Assembly (NCBI RefSeq): GCF_004912275.1
Contig: NZ_STGY01000072.1
Location: 62,001 to 126,000, forward strand
DNA: 64,000 nt
Reading direction: 5' to 3'
Source: Glycomyces buryatensis
GTDB taxonomy: Bacteria > Actinomycetota > Actinomycetes > Mycobacteriales > Micromonosporaceae
A model generated the notes under the pieces. That model did not search any database. It was not told the origin of the DNA and saw only the letters and a list, made by a program, of their open reading frames with translations. Shown here one piece after another: positions 18,441 to 29,727 of the stretch. The translations under genes and the position numbers were made by a program. How positions within the stretch are numbered: the first letter of the stretch is position 1; each line of letters opens with the position of its first letter.

Positions 18441-18593
18441 CAGAAGAAACTCCTTGTGGGCGGGCTCGTTGGAGCCCGCACCGTCGACCGGCATCGCATG
18501 AGAGGTCCATTGAGGGGACGCGATCGGCCGACCGTCTGGGATCGCTCCCAGTTAAGTCGGATCAGATCGTACGAAGCCTTGAATATTGACGCT

Positions 18594-18623
18594 AGTCTAT
18601 ATAGGTTGGATCTATCCAGTCAA
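18594..18623 (-). promoter_or_regulatory. Promoter of the CBM13-esterase gene
   Basis: On the minus strand: -35 TTGACT (18618-18623), 18-base spacer, -10 TAGACT (18594-18599). The segment GGATCTATCCAGTCAA (18608-18623, plus strand) recurs with one mismatch at 60800-60815 before the paralogous esterase, with identical -35, -10 and spacing. Confidence 0.65.
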
Positions 18624-18693
18624 CACCAGAGGAGTTTCGGATATTTACCGCTTTATGTCCCCGCGCGCGATGGCGATACATCGGATCTTCGCG

Positions 18694-19464
18694 TCAGCGC
18701 GCGAGTCGGTCCGGATCGCCGTTCGCGCCGCGGCGAACCAGCCAGGCCTCCGTGATGTGGGCGAACATCGCCTCGGCCGCGCCGTCGGGGTCGCGGGCGA
18801 CGATGCGCTCGCAGATGCGGCGATGTCCGAGATTGGAAGCCGTGCAGAGGGACCGGTCCGTCCGGCCCATATAACTGGCGGTGTTGATGACCTGGCTCTC
18901 CAACGAACGCACGACCGCGCGCGCGATGCGGTTCCCCGAGGCCCGCATGACGGTGTCGTGAAAGGACCGGTCGCGTTCGTGATAGGACGCCGGGTCGTCG
19001 ACGAGCTCGTCCATGCGGTCGACGAGCGCCCGCAGCCGGTCGAGGTCGTCCTGGCCGGCGACGCGGGCGGCCACATTGGCCATGTCGGATTCGAGCAGCC
19101 GCCGGGTGACGACGAGGTCGTCGAGGATCCCCAGGGTCTCGTCCTCATCGATGGCCGCCGCGAGCACCAGCTCGTCGAGCATGTTCCACGACGTCGAGGA
19201 CAGCACCCTCGTGCCGGAACCCTGCCGGATCTGCACCAGGCCCTTCTCCTGCAGGACCTTGACGGCCTCGCGGACCACGGTGCGGCTCACCGAGAACGTC
19301 GTGCACAGGGCGTGCTCGGCCGGCAGCGTGGAATCGGGCGGATAGTCGCCGCGAACGATGCGCTGCACCAGTTCCGCGGTGACCGCCTTCGCCAGGTTGG
19401 TCGGTCGCCGCGACCACGTCGGCGGGACCGGCTCGCTCGCGGGTGGTCGCTGCAATGCCGTCAT
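18694..19464 (-). CDS. GntR/FadR-family transcriptional regulator
   Basis: 256 residues from ATG 19464, preceded closely by GGAGGACAG. N-terminal winged helix (about 25-95): LVQRIVRGDYPPDSTLPAEH, FSVSRTVVREAVKVLQEKGL, IRQGSGTRVL. The C-terminal all-helical FCD domain (about 110-245) carries metal-ligand positions in FHDTVMRASGN and LGHRRICERI. FCD regulators commonly sense sugar acids. Divergent from the ABC-importer/dehydratase operon that begins at 19608, with a TGACG-CGTCA palindrome in the intergenic region; repression of that operon, relieved by a sugar acid, is the natural reading. Confidence 0.9.
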   Translation of the reverse strand: MTALQRPPASEPVPPTWSRRPTNLAKAVTAELVQRIVRGDYPPDSTLPAEHALCTTFSVSRTVVREAVKVLQEKGLVQIRQGSGTRVLSSTSWNMLDELVLAAAIDEDETLGILDDLVVTRRLLESDMANVAARVAGQDDLDRLRALVDRMDELVDDPASYHERDRSFHDTVMRASGNRIARAVVRSLESQVINTASYMGRTDRSLCTASNLGHRRICERIVARDPDGAAEAMFAHITEAWLVRRGANGDPDRLAR

Positions 19465-19502
19465 CTGTCCTCCGTCCGCCGCCCGGGCCGGACGGCGGGC
19501 CC

Positions 19503-19550
19503 AGTATACGACATCACTCCATTGACGTAAGACGTCATACAAGTTACGTT
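19503..19550. promoter_or_regulatory. Divergent promoters with FadR-type operator
   Basis: Plus strand: -35 TTGACG (19522-19527), 17-base spacer, -10 TACGTT (19545-19550) for the importer operon. Minus strand: -10 TATACT (19503-19508) for the regulator. TGACGTAAGACGTCA (19523-19537) is a palindrome with five-base arms covering the -35, well placed for repression. Confidence 0.65.
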
Positions 19551-19607
19551 TACGAGCGACCGTAACGGCCGGACCCTCCCGGCCACCCCCACTGAGAGTG
19601 AACTGCG

Positions 19608-20876
19608 ATGAAGCGACGAACACTGTGGACCACCGTCCTGATCGGGCCATTGGCGTTGTACGGCTGCGGGAGCGCCGCGGGACCGGATTCCTCCGAAGGC
19701 GGAGGTGAAGGCACGCTCGTGGTCTGGGACTGGAAGTCCGGGGACGCGACCGCCGAGTCCTATATCGAGCAGGCGAAGGCCGATTTCGCCGAGAAGCACC
19801 CCGACGTCGAGGTCGAGTTCGTGGCCCAGCCGTTCGACCAGTACTACAACCTGCTCGGCACGGCGATCCAGTCCGGCGAGGGCCCCGACGTCATGCTCTT
19901 CAACGGCGGCGGCCAGCTGCGGGACCGCGCGGACGCCCTGCTGCCGCTGGAGGACTACCTGGCCGAGGACATGGACCGCCTGGCCGGCTGGGAGGCGTTC
20001 TCCGCGGACGGGCACGTCTACGCCGCGCCGGTCACGTTGCAGGGCCACCCGATCTACTACAACAAGACCCTCTACGAGGAGGCCGGCCTCGACCCCGAGT
20101 CCCCCGCCGCCACCTGGAACGACTTCCTCGACGACTGCACCACCATCACCGACGCCACCGACGCGAAGTGCTTCGCGATGGGCAACAAGGAGGGCTACGG
20201 CATCCAGTTCTTCCTCTCGGGGCTGGGCTCGGGCGTCCTCACCCCGCAGGAGTACGACGACTGGATCGCCGGGAACCGCGACTGGACCTCGCCGGGCGTG
20301 AAGCAGGTCTTCGAGATGTGGGTCGAGGCCGAACAGGACGGGCTCAACAACGACGGCGTCAACTCCACCGCCATGTTCAACGACGAGTTCGCGATCTTCG
20401 AAGCCGGCGAGGCCGCCCACGTCATCGGCCTGATGTCGGACGTCGGCCACTGGAAGGAGTTCAACGACTTCCTCGACGCCGAGAACGTCGGCGTCATGCC
20501 GGCCCCGCTCGTCAACCCCGAGGCCGCGCCGAGCCTGCCCTACGACGGCGGCATCGGCTACGGCGTCGCGGAGTGGACCGCCGACCCCGAACTCGCGGCC
20601 GACCTGGTCCGCTCGCTCACCTCGCCCGCCGCGCTCGAGGCCTTCTACGCCGATGCGGGGGCGATCGCCGCCGACACCACGATCGACGCCTCCGATTCCG
20701 GTCCGGCCGCGGCCGAGATCGTCGACCAGATCCCGACCGGGCGCCCCGCGCTGCACGTGGCCCTCTCCGCCGAGACCCTGGAGCTGATGGGGCGCCTGTC
20801 CCAGGAACTGCTGAGCGGATCGGTCACTGTGGACGACGCGTTGAGCCAGCTCGCCGAGAGCGACCAGGCGGCCTGA
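19608..20876 (+). CDS. ABC sugar importer, substrate-binding lipoprotein (CUT1)
   Basis: 422 residues. Signal peptide ending in a lipobox, ALYGCG, so it is anchored outside the membrane. Extracellular solute-binding family 1: GTLVVWDWKSGDATAESY, GPDVMLFNGGG, PVTLQGHPIYYNKTLYEEAG, AAHVIGLMSDVG and PYDGGIGYGV. First of four genes on one strand with two permeases and an enolase-superfamily dehydratase, under a FadR-type regulator. The cargo is probably an oligosaccharide or a sugar-acid-containing glycan; the sequence alone does not decide. Confidence 0.9.
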   Translation: MKRRTLWTTVLIGPLALYGCGSAAGPDSSEGGGEGTLVVWDWKSGDATAESYIEQAKADFAEKHPDVEVEFVAQPFDQYYNLLGTAIQSGEGPDVMLFNGGGQLRDRADALLPLEDYLAEDMDRLAGWEAFSADGHVYAAPVTLQGHPIYYNKTLYEEAGLDPESPAATWNDFLDDCTTITDATDAKCFAMGNKEGYGIQFFLSGLGSGVLTPQEYDDWIAGNRDWTSPGVKQVFEMWVEAEQDGLNNDGVNSTAMFNDEFAIFEAGEAAHVIGLMSDVGHWKEFNDFLDAENVGVMPAPLVNPEAAPSLPYDGGIGYGVAEWTADPELAADLVRSLTSPAALEAFYADAGAIAADTTIDASDSGPAAAEIVDQIPTGRPALHVALSAETLELMGRLSQELLSGSVTVDDALSQLAESDQAA

Positions 20877-20880
20877 GCGC

Positions 20881-21846
20881 ATGCCGATCGCCAGCTCGCC
20901 TACGCCGGTCCGAACGGCCCCGGGCCTTCGGACCGGCGGACCGCCCGTCCCCCGGTCCCGCGCGGGGACCCGGCGCGGCGTCCGCCCGCTCTCCGAACGA
21001 CTCGCGCCGTACATCCTGGTGGCCCCAGCGGTCCTCATCATCGCCGTGTTCCGGCTCTACCCGCTGGTACTCGGCGTCAACTTCTCGTTCACCGGCGACG
21101 GCGACCGCAATGGCCAGACCGTCGGGTGGGACAACTACGCAATCCTGTTCGCCGACCCGCTGTTCCGCGAGTCCATGCGGAACGTGGGCCTGCTCGTGCT
21201 GCTTCTGCCGGTGGCCGTGGCGATCCCGGGGCTCCTCGCCACCTTCATCTACCTGCGCGTGCCCGGACACCGCGTCTACCGGAGCGTCTACTTCTTCCCC
21301 GCCGTGCTCTCCCCCGTGATCATCGGCGCGATCTTCAACCTCCTGCTCGCCTTCGACGGCCCCGTCAACACCCTGCTCGCGATCGTCGGGCTCGGACCGG
21401 TCGACTGGCTCGGCGACCCCGACGTCGCGATCTTCGCCGTCGTCGGCGTCCACATCTGGGCGACCTTCGGGATGGCGCTGGTCGTGTTCCTCGCCGGATT
21501 CGCCACTTTGGACGCCTCGCTGATCGACGCCGCCCGCGTCGACGGGGCCTCGCTCCCGAAAGTGATCCGGCACGTGATCGTTCCCGGTCTGTCGCGCACG
21601 ATCCAGTTCGTCGTGGTGACCACCATGATCGGGATGCTGACCTCGATGTTCGGCCTGGTGTACGTCATGACCGGCGGCGGGCCGGAAGGCTCGACCTACC
21701 TGCCGGAGTACTACATCTGGTTCCAACAGGGCCAGATGAGCCGCCCGGCCCTCGCCTCGGCCGCGTCCACAGTGCTCTTCTTCGTGATGCTCGGGGTCGG
21801 ACTGCTCCAGCTCGGCATCCTCCGCCGCTCCGGAAGGGAGGACTGA
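20881..21846 (+). CDS. ABC sugar importer permease, MalF type
   Basis: 321 residues, six predicted membrane spans, the first near residues 40-65 (YILVAPAVLIIAVFRLYPLV). The EAA loop that contacts the ATPase reads SLIDAARVDGASLPKVIRHV followed by IVPGLSRTIQ. Begins four bases after the binding-protein stop; no strong ribosome site, so translational coupling is likely. Its stop overlaps the next start by one base (TGATG). No ATPase gene is in this operon. Confidence 0.9.
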   Translation: MPIASSPTPVRTAPGLRTGGPPVPRSRAGTRRGVRPLSERLAPYILVAPAVLIIAVFRLYPLVLGVNFSFTGDGDRNGQTVGWDNYAILFADPLFRESMRNVGLLVLLLPVAVAIPGLLATFIYLRVPGHRVYRSVYFFPAVLSPVIIGAIFNLLLAFDGPVNTLLAIVGLGPVDWLGDPDVAIFAVVGVHIWATFGMALVVFLAGFATLDASLIDAARVDGASLPKVIRHVIVPGLSRTIQFVVVTTMIGMLTSMFGLVYVMTGGGPEGSTYLPEYYIWFQQGQMSRPALASAASTVLFFVMLGVGLLQLGILRRSGRED

Positions 21847-22718
21847 TGGCACGACTGCACACATCACGACAGAGCACATCACAACCGCGCACCGCAGGAC
21901 CGCGCGTCGGCAGATGGCTCGTCGCCGTCCCCATGGCGGCCCTCGCGATCGCCACGGTCTACCCGCTCGTGTTCACCGCCAATGTCGCCATGAAGACCCG
22001 GCACGAATACGTCCTCGACCGCTTCTCCCCCGCCGAGGCACTGCGCTGGGACGCCTTCGTCACCGCCTGGGCCAGCGCCGACATGGACCGCTACCTCGCC
22101 AACTCGCTCATCGTCGTCTCGGGCTCGGTCGCGCTGCTGCTCCTCTTCGGATCGATGGCGGGTTTCGCATTGAGCCAGTTGCGGTTCCGGGGCTCGCGGG
22201 CGCTGTTCCTCGGCTGCCTCGCGGCGCTGTTCATCCCGTTCCAGGTGATCATGGTCCCGCTCGCCCGCACGATGGGGCAGACCGGGCTCATCGACACCTA
22301 CCCCGGGCTGATCCTCGCCTATGTCGCGCAGTTCCTCCCGTTCACGGTCTTCCTGATGACCAGCTACTACTCGGGCATCCCGGCGGAGATCATCGACGCG
22401 GCCCGGATCGACGGCAACTCGGTGTACGGGGTCTACGGGCGGATCATGCTGCCGCTGGGCCGGCCGGCGCTCCTGTCGGTCGGCATCCTCAACGCCCTGT
22501 TCTGCTGGAACGACGTGCTCATCGCGCTGCTGATGATGCCCTCGGCCGAGCACCGCACCCTCATGGTCGGCGTCACCTCGCTGCGCGGCCAGTACTCGGC
22601 GGACATTCCGACGTTCGCCGGCGGCGTGCTCATCGCGGCGGTGCCGGTCCTCGCTCTGTACCTGGTCTTCCAACGCCAGATCGCCTCCGGCGTCACCGCC
22701 GGCTCCACGAAGGGATGA
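21846..22718 (+). CDS. ABC sugar importer permease, MalG type
   Basis: 290 residues, starting at the ATG that overlaps the preceding stop. Six membrane spans; conserved SLIVVSGSVALLLLFGSMAG, and EAA loop IPAEIIDAARIDGNSVYGVY then RIMLPLGRPALLSV. C-terminus ASGVTAGSTKG is the usual ending of this permease group. Forms the membrane channel with the preceding permease. The ATPase must be supplied from elsewhere, most likely an MsiK-type shared subunit. Confidence 0.9.
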   Translation: MARLHTSRQSTSQPRTAGPRVGRWLVAVPMAALAIATVYPLVFTANVAMKTRHEYVLDRFSPAEALRWDAFVTAWASADMDRYLANSLIVVSGSVALLLLFGSMAGFALSQLRFRGSRALFLGCLAALFIPFQVIMVPLARTMGQTGLIDTYPGLILAYVAQFLPFTVFLMTSYYSGIPAEIIDAARIDGNSVYGVYGRIMLPLGRPALLSVGILNALFCWNDVLIALLMMPSAEHRTLMVGVTSLRGQYSADIPTFAGGVLIAAVPVLALYLVFQRQIASGVTAGSTKG

Positions 22719-22719
22719 C

Positions 22720-23982
22720 ATGCGGATCACCGGTTACCGCACGCTGACGACGATCCAGGAATGGGCGCGGCCCGTCGGGGATGCCAACGGGCTGTTCGAG
22801 GACGGGGTCACCACCGTCCCGATCGTGCTGGTGGACACCGACGAGGGCATCACCGGCGTCGGGGTGGGTTCGCACGTCGAGCTGGAGAGCGTCTTCGCGG
22901 CGATCGAGGGCGAGGACCCGCGTAGTGTGGCCGCCTTGTACGACCGGATGCTGCGGTACTCCTTCAAGGCCGGGCACGCCGGAGCCGTGTTCGCCACGGT
23001 CGGAGCGCTCGACACCGCCCTGTGGGACATCAAGGCGCAGGCCGCGGACGAACCGCTGTGGCGTTTCCTGGGTGGCCGCGACCGGGCCGTGCCCGCCTAC
23101 GCGTCGGGGCTCGACATCGGCCTCGGCGACGACGACCTGGCCGCGGCCTACGGCGTCTACGCCGAGCGCGGCCTGCGGGCGGCGAAGCTCAAGGGCGGCA
23201 TCGACGTCGAGCGGGACCGGCGGCGGCTCCACCTGGTTCGGGAGGTGCTGACCGAGGCGGGGGGCGGGGCGCGGCCGGGCCTCATGCTCGACGCGAACGA
23301 GATCTGGTCGCGCAAGCAGGCGGTCCGCCACGTCAGCGAGCTGGAGCGCACAGTGGACATCGCCTGGGTCGAGGAGCCGGTGCGGCGCTGGGACGCCGAA
23401 GGCCTGGCCGTCGTCCAGCGCGGCATCCGTGCCGCGGTCGCCAGCGGCGAGAACCTGACCGGGCTGGAGCAGTTCCGCCCGCTCCTCAGGGCGGGCGGGG
23501 TCGACATCCTCCAGACGTCCGCGGTCGGGGGGATCACCCACTTCCTGCGGGTCGCCTCCCTCGCGCACGCGCACGATCTCCCGGTCAGCCCGATCGGCAA
23601 TATCCCGGTCGGGCTGCTCCACGCCGCGACCTCCGTGCCGAATCACCTCGTCAGCGAGCTGCAGGACCTCCGGCCCCCAGTCGGCCTCACCGCCGACCTC
23701 GACATCGAGGACGGCGCGTTCGTCCTCGGCGACTCCCCCGGCCTGGGCATAACCGTCCATAAGGGTGCAATCGCCGAACTCGGCCTCCGACCGGGCCCGG
23801 CGAACCCCGCCGGGCCGGGCATCCGGCCCGAACGCGCCGGACTGCGCCTGTTCGCCACCGAACAGCACACCGAGACCGACCGATCCCCTACTCGCCGAAA
23901 GCGGGCGGACCCCGAGGCACCGCCCGCCCCACGGCAAGTACCCGCCACCGAGAACAGAAGGACTCGCCTCACCGAAATCTGA
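22720..23982 (+). CDS. Mandelate-racemase/enolase-superfamily sugar-acid dehydratase-like protein
   Basis: 420 residues. Muconate-lactonising/mandelate-racemase fold: N-terminal capping domain to about 125, then barrel with KLKGG (Lys pair), DANEIW, WVEEP and SGENL as metal ligands. The catalytic His expected near residue 290 is not obvious: the segment reads VSPIGNIPVG. Family members dehydrate sugar acids such as galactonate, or racemise. Cotranscribed with the importer and probably acting on the imported or derived acid. The last 65-70 residues are an Arg/Pro-rich tail in poor codon usage, unlike any family member known to me; it looks like translated former intergenic DNA after loss of the original stop. 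Confidence 0.78.
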   Translation: MRITGYRTLTTIQEWARPVGDANGLFEDGVTTVPIVLVDTDEGITGVGVGSHVELESVFAAIEGEDPRSVAALYDRMLRYSFKAGHAGAVFATVGALDTALWDIKAQAADEPLWRFLGGRDRAVPAYASGLDIGLGDDDLAAAYGVYAERGLRAAKLKGGIDVERDRRRLHLVREVLTEAGGGARPGLMLDANEIWSRKQAVRHVSELERTVDIAWVEEPVRRWDAEGLAVVQRGIRAAVASGENLTGLEQFRPLLRAGGVDILQTSAVGGITHFLRVASLAHAHDLPVSPIGNIPVGLLHAATSVPNHLVSELQDLRPPVGLTADLDIEDGAFVLGDSPGLGITVHKGAIAELGLRPGPANPAGPGIRPERAGLRLFATEQHTETDRSPTRRKRADPEAPPAPRQVPATENRRTRLTEI

Positions 23983-26409
<2,427 letters not shown>

Positions 26410-26418
26410 GTCTCACTC

Positions 26419-26460
26419 GAGACCGGTGGCGCGGGCCGCAGGGCCCGCGCCACCGGTCTC
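26419..26460. terminator. Bidirectional terminator between beta-helix protein and GH39 genes
   Basis: 19-base arm GAGACCGGTGGCGCGGGCC (26419-26437), four-base loop, exact complement (26442-26460). Convergent genes flank it. Confidence 0.82.
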
Positions 26461-26501
26461 GGTACCGCCCTCACGGCTCCGCTTCCGGTCCGCCGCGGTC
26501 G

Positions 26502-28139
26502 TCAGTCCGACTGCCGCAGGGACATCACGGCCCAGGGCGCGAGGTCGACGTCGAGGTCGAGCACGCCGGACTCGGGGACGGTCAGCGTGTACCTCAGGAG
26601 CGCGTCCGCCACGGTGCCCAGGTACCGGTTCTCGGCCCGGGACGGATTGATCGGACTTCCCATCCGGTACCAGGCCTCGGCGACGTTCCCGTGCTCCCAG
26701 TCGACGATCTCGACGAGGAACCTGCTGCCCGGTTCGAGTCCTGCGATCGAGTGCCGGATCGTCCTGTTCGGACCCTTCGCGGCGAGGTGGCGCGTCTCCT
26801 GGTAGGAGTTCGCCGAGCCGATGGACTTCAGCCCCATGTCCTCGGGGTAGTTGAAGAAGACGGCCGACACCGCCGAGGTGCGGCTGTCGCGGGTGATCGC
26901 CCCGTGGGGAGTGGAGCGGAGCAGCCGGTCGCCGAGCCGGCCCAGCATCTCGAAGGCGTGGAAGGTGGGCTTGTGGATGCCGTTCTCGTTCACCAGTCCG
27001 AAGCCGCCGTGGAACGGTCCGATGCCGGCGCCTCCCTCTTCGAATACGTCGGTGAAGGCCCAGTAGGAGATCGAGTCGGCGAGCGTGGCGCACTGAAGGT
27101 ACGAGCGGGTGATCGAGGCGGCCGCGAACACGGTGTCGTGCATCAGGTCCCGGGAGGACGGGGACGTCGACCACTCCGTTATGTGGATCTCCGCGTCGGG
27201 GTAGGCGCTGTCGGCGATGAGCTTCCGCAGAAGTGCGAGGTCGTCGTGGGTGGCGTCGGCGTACCGGGAGAGCGGCACGCCCACGCCGTCGGCGCCGAAC
27301 GCGTAGTCGGTCGGGTACGTGTGGGTCGAGACGAAGTCGATCGGGACCTGCCGCTCCTGGCACCAGGCCAGGAACTCCTCGATCCACACCGGACGCCAGT
27401 CGAGCGCGTCCAGGTCGTCCGCGGCGGCGGTCCCGTGTTCCTTGGAGCGGTCCTGGACCTCGCCCTTGTACCGGTCGTCGGGCACGAAGACGCTCGTGGA
27501 GGGCCCACCGACCCGCAGCTCGGGGTCGATCCGCTTGATCGCCCTCGCGGTCTGCTCGTAGAGCTCGAAGTACTGCGTCCTCGTCCCGGTCCAGAAGTGC
27601 GGCACCAGGTTCGGCTCGTTCCACACCTCGAACCGCCACCTGCGGACCTCGGCGAGGCCGTAGCGGTCGATCCAGTGCTCCACCGTCTTCGTCACCAGCT
27701 CGACCCAGCGTGACATGTCCTTGGGCGGGCTGCCGTGCGCGCGCCACCAGAACAGCGTCTCGGTCTCGGTCGCGAGCTCTCGGGGCATGAAGCCGAGCTC
27801 CACGAACGGTCGGGCGCCGCTGTCCAGGATGAAGTCGAACACCTTGTCCACATAGCTGAACGTGTGGACCGGTGCCTCCAGGGGCGAGTTCGGGCCGAAG
27901 CCGCCGCCGTAGCTCTCCCGGTAGACGAACATGTCGTCGTGGAAGAGGCCGTGGAAGCGGAGGTACTTGAATCCGAGGGTGTCGACGGCCTCGGCGAACT
28001 GCCCTTGCCAGTCCGCCCGCAGCGCCTCGTTCGCCCTTCCGGCGCCGACGCACTCGCTCCAGACGTGCGGCAGAGTCGTCTCCTCGCACGGCTGGCCGTC
28101 GATGCGAATTCGGGGTTGGGGTGTGCGGTTGCTTGTCAT
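26502..28139 (-). CDS. GH39 beta-xylosidase, cytoplasmic
   Basis: 545 residues from ATG 28139 (GTGAGG just upstream); a GTG at 28166 is possible but has no ribosome site. No signal peptide. GH39 barrel: YLRFHGLFHDDMFVY, PFVELGFMP, acid/base Glu175 in FEVWNEPNL, HTYPTDYAF, nucleophile Glu322 in HITEWSTSPS, and a C-terminal beta domain. It releases xylose from imported xylo-oligosaccharides made by the GH10 xylanase. Divergent from a LacI regulator; overlapping CGAAA/TTTCG palindromes lie just downstream of its promoter. Confidence 0.92.
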   Translation of the reverse strand: MTSNRTPQPRIRIDGQPCEETTLPHVWSECVGAGRANEALRADWQGQFAEAVDTLGFKYLRFHGLFHDDMFVYRESYGGGFGPNSPLEAPVHTFSYVDKVFDFILDSGARPFVELGFMPRELATETETLFWWRAHGSPPKDMSRWVELVTKTVEHWIDRYGLAEVRRWRFEVWNEPNLVPHFWTGTRTQYFELYEQTARAIKRIDPELRVGGPSTSVFVPDDRYKGEVQDRSKEHGTAAADDLDALDWRPVWIEEFLAWCQERQVPIDFVSTHTYPTDYAFGADGVGVPLSRYADATHDDLALLRKLIADSAYPDAEIHITEWSTSPSSRDLMHDTVFAAASITRSYLQCATLADSISYWAFTDVFEEGGAGIGPFHGGFGLVNENGIHKPTFHAFEMLGRLGDRLLRSTPHGAITRDSRTSAVSAVFFNYPEDMGLKSIGSANSYQETRHLAAKGPNRTIRHSIAGLEPGSRFLVEIVDWEHGNVAEAWYRMGSPINPSRAENRYLGTVADALLRYTLTVPESGVLDLDVDLAPWAVMSLRQSD

Positions 28140-28180
28140 GGCCTCACTTCGCTTGGTGGACGGCACGGTGGAGATATTTT

Positions 28181-28243
28181 CGAAATTTTTTCGAACAATA
28201 TTCGAGTACGTCTTACGCTACCTCGCGTGTCGATGTCGGTCAA
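28181..28243 (-). promoter_or_regulatory. Promoter and tandem operators of the GH39 gene
   Basis: Minus strand: -35 TTGACC (28238-28243), 17-base spacer, -10 TAGCGT (28215-28220). Downstream of the -10 are CGAACAATATTCG (28192-28204) and CGAAATTTTTTCG (28181-28193), overlapping by two bases. The second has the same CGAAA-N3-TTTCG form as the site before the divergent LacI gene. Confidence 0.65.
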
Positions 28244-28302
28244 TAAGCATCTTGAGGTGGGAATTCTGCCGGTTATTGGCCGAGTTCAGGTGATGCTAGT
28301 AT

Positions 28303-28315
28303 CGAAATGTTTTCG
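28303..28315 (+). promoter_or_regulatory. Operator before the LacI gene at 28333
   Basis: CGAAATGTTTTCG, a CGAAA-N3-TTTCG palindrome, directly after a -10-like TAGTAT (28298-28303) and 18 bases before the start codon. Position suggests autoregulation by the LacI protein. Confidence 0.6.
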
Positions 28316-28332
28316 AATCAGCGAAAGGAATT

Positions 28333-29379
28333 GTGGTGAGTCGGCAACCCCGAACTGAGAGAGTCACCCTGATGGACGTCGCGCGGCAGGCCGGCGTCTC
28401 GCCGGCGACCGTCTCGAAGGCCCTCAATGGACGCAGCGACGTTTCGGCCCGCACCCGCGAACTCGTCCTCGGCGTCGTCGCCGAGACCGGCTACCGGCCG
28501 ACGACGCCGCGGCACGACCGGCGCCGGGGGCGGGCGCTCGTGGTCGTGCTCGACTTCGTGGCCTCCCCCTACGCGGGAACCGTGCTTCAGGAAATCCTCG
28601 CCGCCGCCACCGCAACGGAAACCGAGCTACTGCTCCGACTGCCACCGGACCCGTCGATCAGCGTGAACCCCGAGGCCGCGCACGACTGGGTCGCGCAGCA
28701 GCAGGAGTCGGGCGCCGTCGGCGTCATCGAACTCGCCGTCGCCGTGCCCGATGCAATGCTCACCGCCGCAGACGATCTCGAACTGCCCGTCGTGACGATC
28801 GATCCGATCGGCACGGCCGGCTCCCGTGCCGTCAGCATCGGCTCCACCAACTGGGAGGGCGGGCGCTCCGCGACCGACCATGTCATCCGCTTCGGCCACC
28901 GCAGGATCGCCTGGATCGGCGGCCCCCGGAACTCGGCCCCCTCGGCCGAACGCTTTCACGGGTACCAAGCCGCACTCGACGGCGCCGGCCTCACGGCGGA
29001 ACCGGAGCTGATCCACCACGACACGTTCTCAGTCGAGGCGGGACTCATGCACGGCCACGACCTGCTCTCGCTCGCAACGCCTCCGACCGCCGTCGTCGCG
29101 GGCAACGACGAGATCGCCATCGGCGTCCTCGCCGCGGCGAAAGAGCTGGGCGTCGACGTCCCCGGCCGGCTCTCCGTCACCGGATTCGACGACACCCCGC
29201 AGACCGAATGGACCACGCCCGGCCTCACCTCGGTGCGGCAGCCGCTCGCGGGCATGGGCCGGATGGCCGTCGAGACCGTCCTGGGCATGGCGAAGGGCGC
29301 CCGGCCCGCGTCCCGGCACCTCCAGCTCTCGACGGCCCTCACCGTCCGCGACTCGACGGGCCCCGCCCCGGCGGCCTGA
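28333..29379 (+). CDS. LacI-family transcriptional regulator of the GH39 region
   Basis: 348 residues; GTG start (28333, or the next GTG) after AAAGGAA, so unlike other regulators here it has a normal leader. DNA-binding part VTLMDVARQAGVSPATVSKA then NGRSDVSARTREL; effector domain with FGHRRIAWIGG, STNWEGGRSATDHV and LSVTGFDDTPQTEW. More distant from the 1015/56874 pair but same general type. Divergent from GH39 with matching CGAAA-N3-TTTCG palindromes at both promoters, so it probably represses GH39 and itself in the absence of xylo-oligosaccharide. Confidence 0.9.
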   Translation: MVSRQPRTERVTLMDVARQAGVSPATVSKALNGRSDVSARTRELVLGVVAETGYRPTTPRHDRRRGRALVVVLDFVASPYAGTVLQEILAAATATETELLLRLPPDPSISVNPEAAHDWVAQQQESGAVGVIELAVAVPDAMLTAADDLELPVVTIDPIGTAGSRAVSIGSTNWEGGRSATDHVIRFGHRRIAWIGGPRNSAPSAERFHGYQAALDGAGLTAEPELIHHDTFSVEAGLMHGHDLLSLATPPTAVVAGNDEIAIGVLAAAKELGVDVPGRLSVTGFDDTPQTEWTTPGLTSVRQPLAGMGRMAVETVLGMAKGARPASRHLQLSTALTVRDSTGPAPAA

Positions 29380-29389
29380 ACTAGGAAGA

Positions 29390-29431
29390 AGCCGTTGCCG
29401 GACGCCGAATTGTCGGTGTCCGGCAACGGCT
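29390..29431. terminator. Bidirectional terminator after the LacI gene
   Basis: Arms AGCCGTTGCCGGAC (29390-29403) and GTCCGGCAACGGCT (29418-29431), 14-base loop. Placed between the convergent LacI and 91-residue protein genes. Confidence 0.75.
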
Positions 29432-29451
29432 CGGATTGATGATCCGGTCGC

Positions 29452-29727
29452 CTATTCGAGCTTCTCGAACCAGAACTCGTGCTTGAGGAACGAGGTGTCG
29501 TACTCGTGGCCGGGGTAGGGCGGAATGAGCTGGGAGGCCTGGAAGAGCCGCCAGCCGTCCTTGAGCGCGTCCACCCCTGTCTTGTAGGGCGGTTCGTCGC
29601 TGTCGCCGGTGGTGGGGTCAGTCTTGCCGGTCCCGTCGTAGTTGGACCAGGCCAGCACCTCTGCGTCGAGGGCGGAGGTGTTCAAGTAGAGGACGAGAAC
29701 CCGCTGTTTGACGTCGTGCTGCTTCAT
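29452..29727 (-). CDS. Small protein of unknown function
   Basis: 91 residues. Starts with ATG overlapping the stop of the dioxygenase gene (TGATG), with GGGAGGG before it, so the two are translated together. The sequence (MKQHDVKQRVLVLYLNTSAL near the start, WSNYDGTGKTDP, WRLFQASQLIPPYPGHEYD, FLKHEFWFEKLE at the end) is rich in aromatic residues, without signal peptide, membrane segment or Cys motif. I do not recognise the family. The N-terminal RVLVLYLNTS strand and the tight link to the PhyH-type enzyme suggest a small accessory or partner protein. Confidence 0.7.
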   Translation of the reverse strand: MKQHDVKQRVLVLYLNTSALDAEVLAWSNYDGTGKTDPTTGDSDEPPYKTGVDALKDGWRLFQASQLIPPYPGHEYDTSFLKHEFWFEKLE

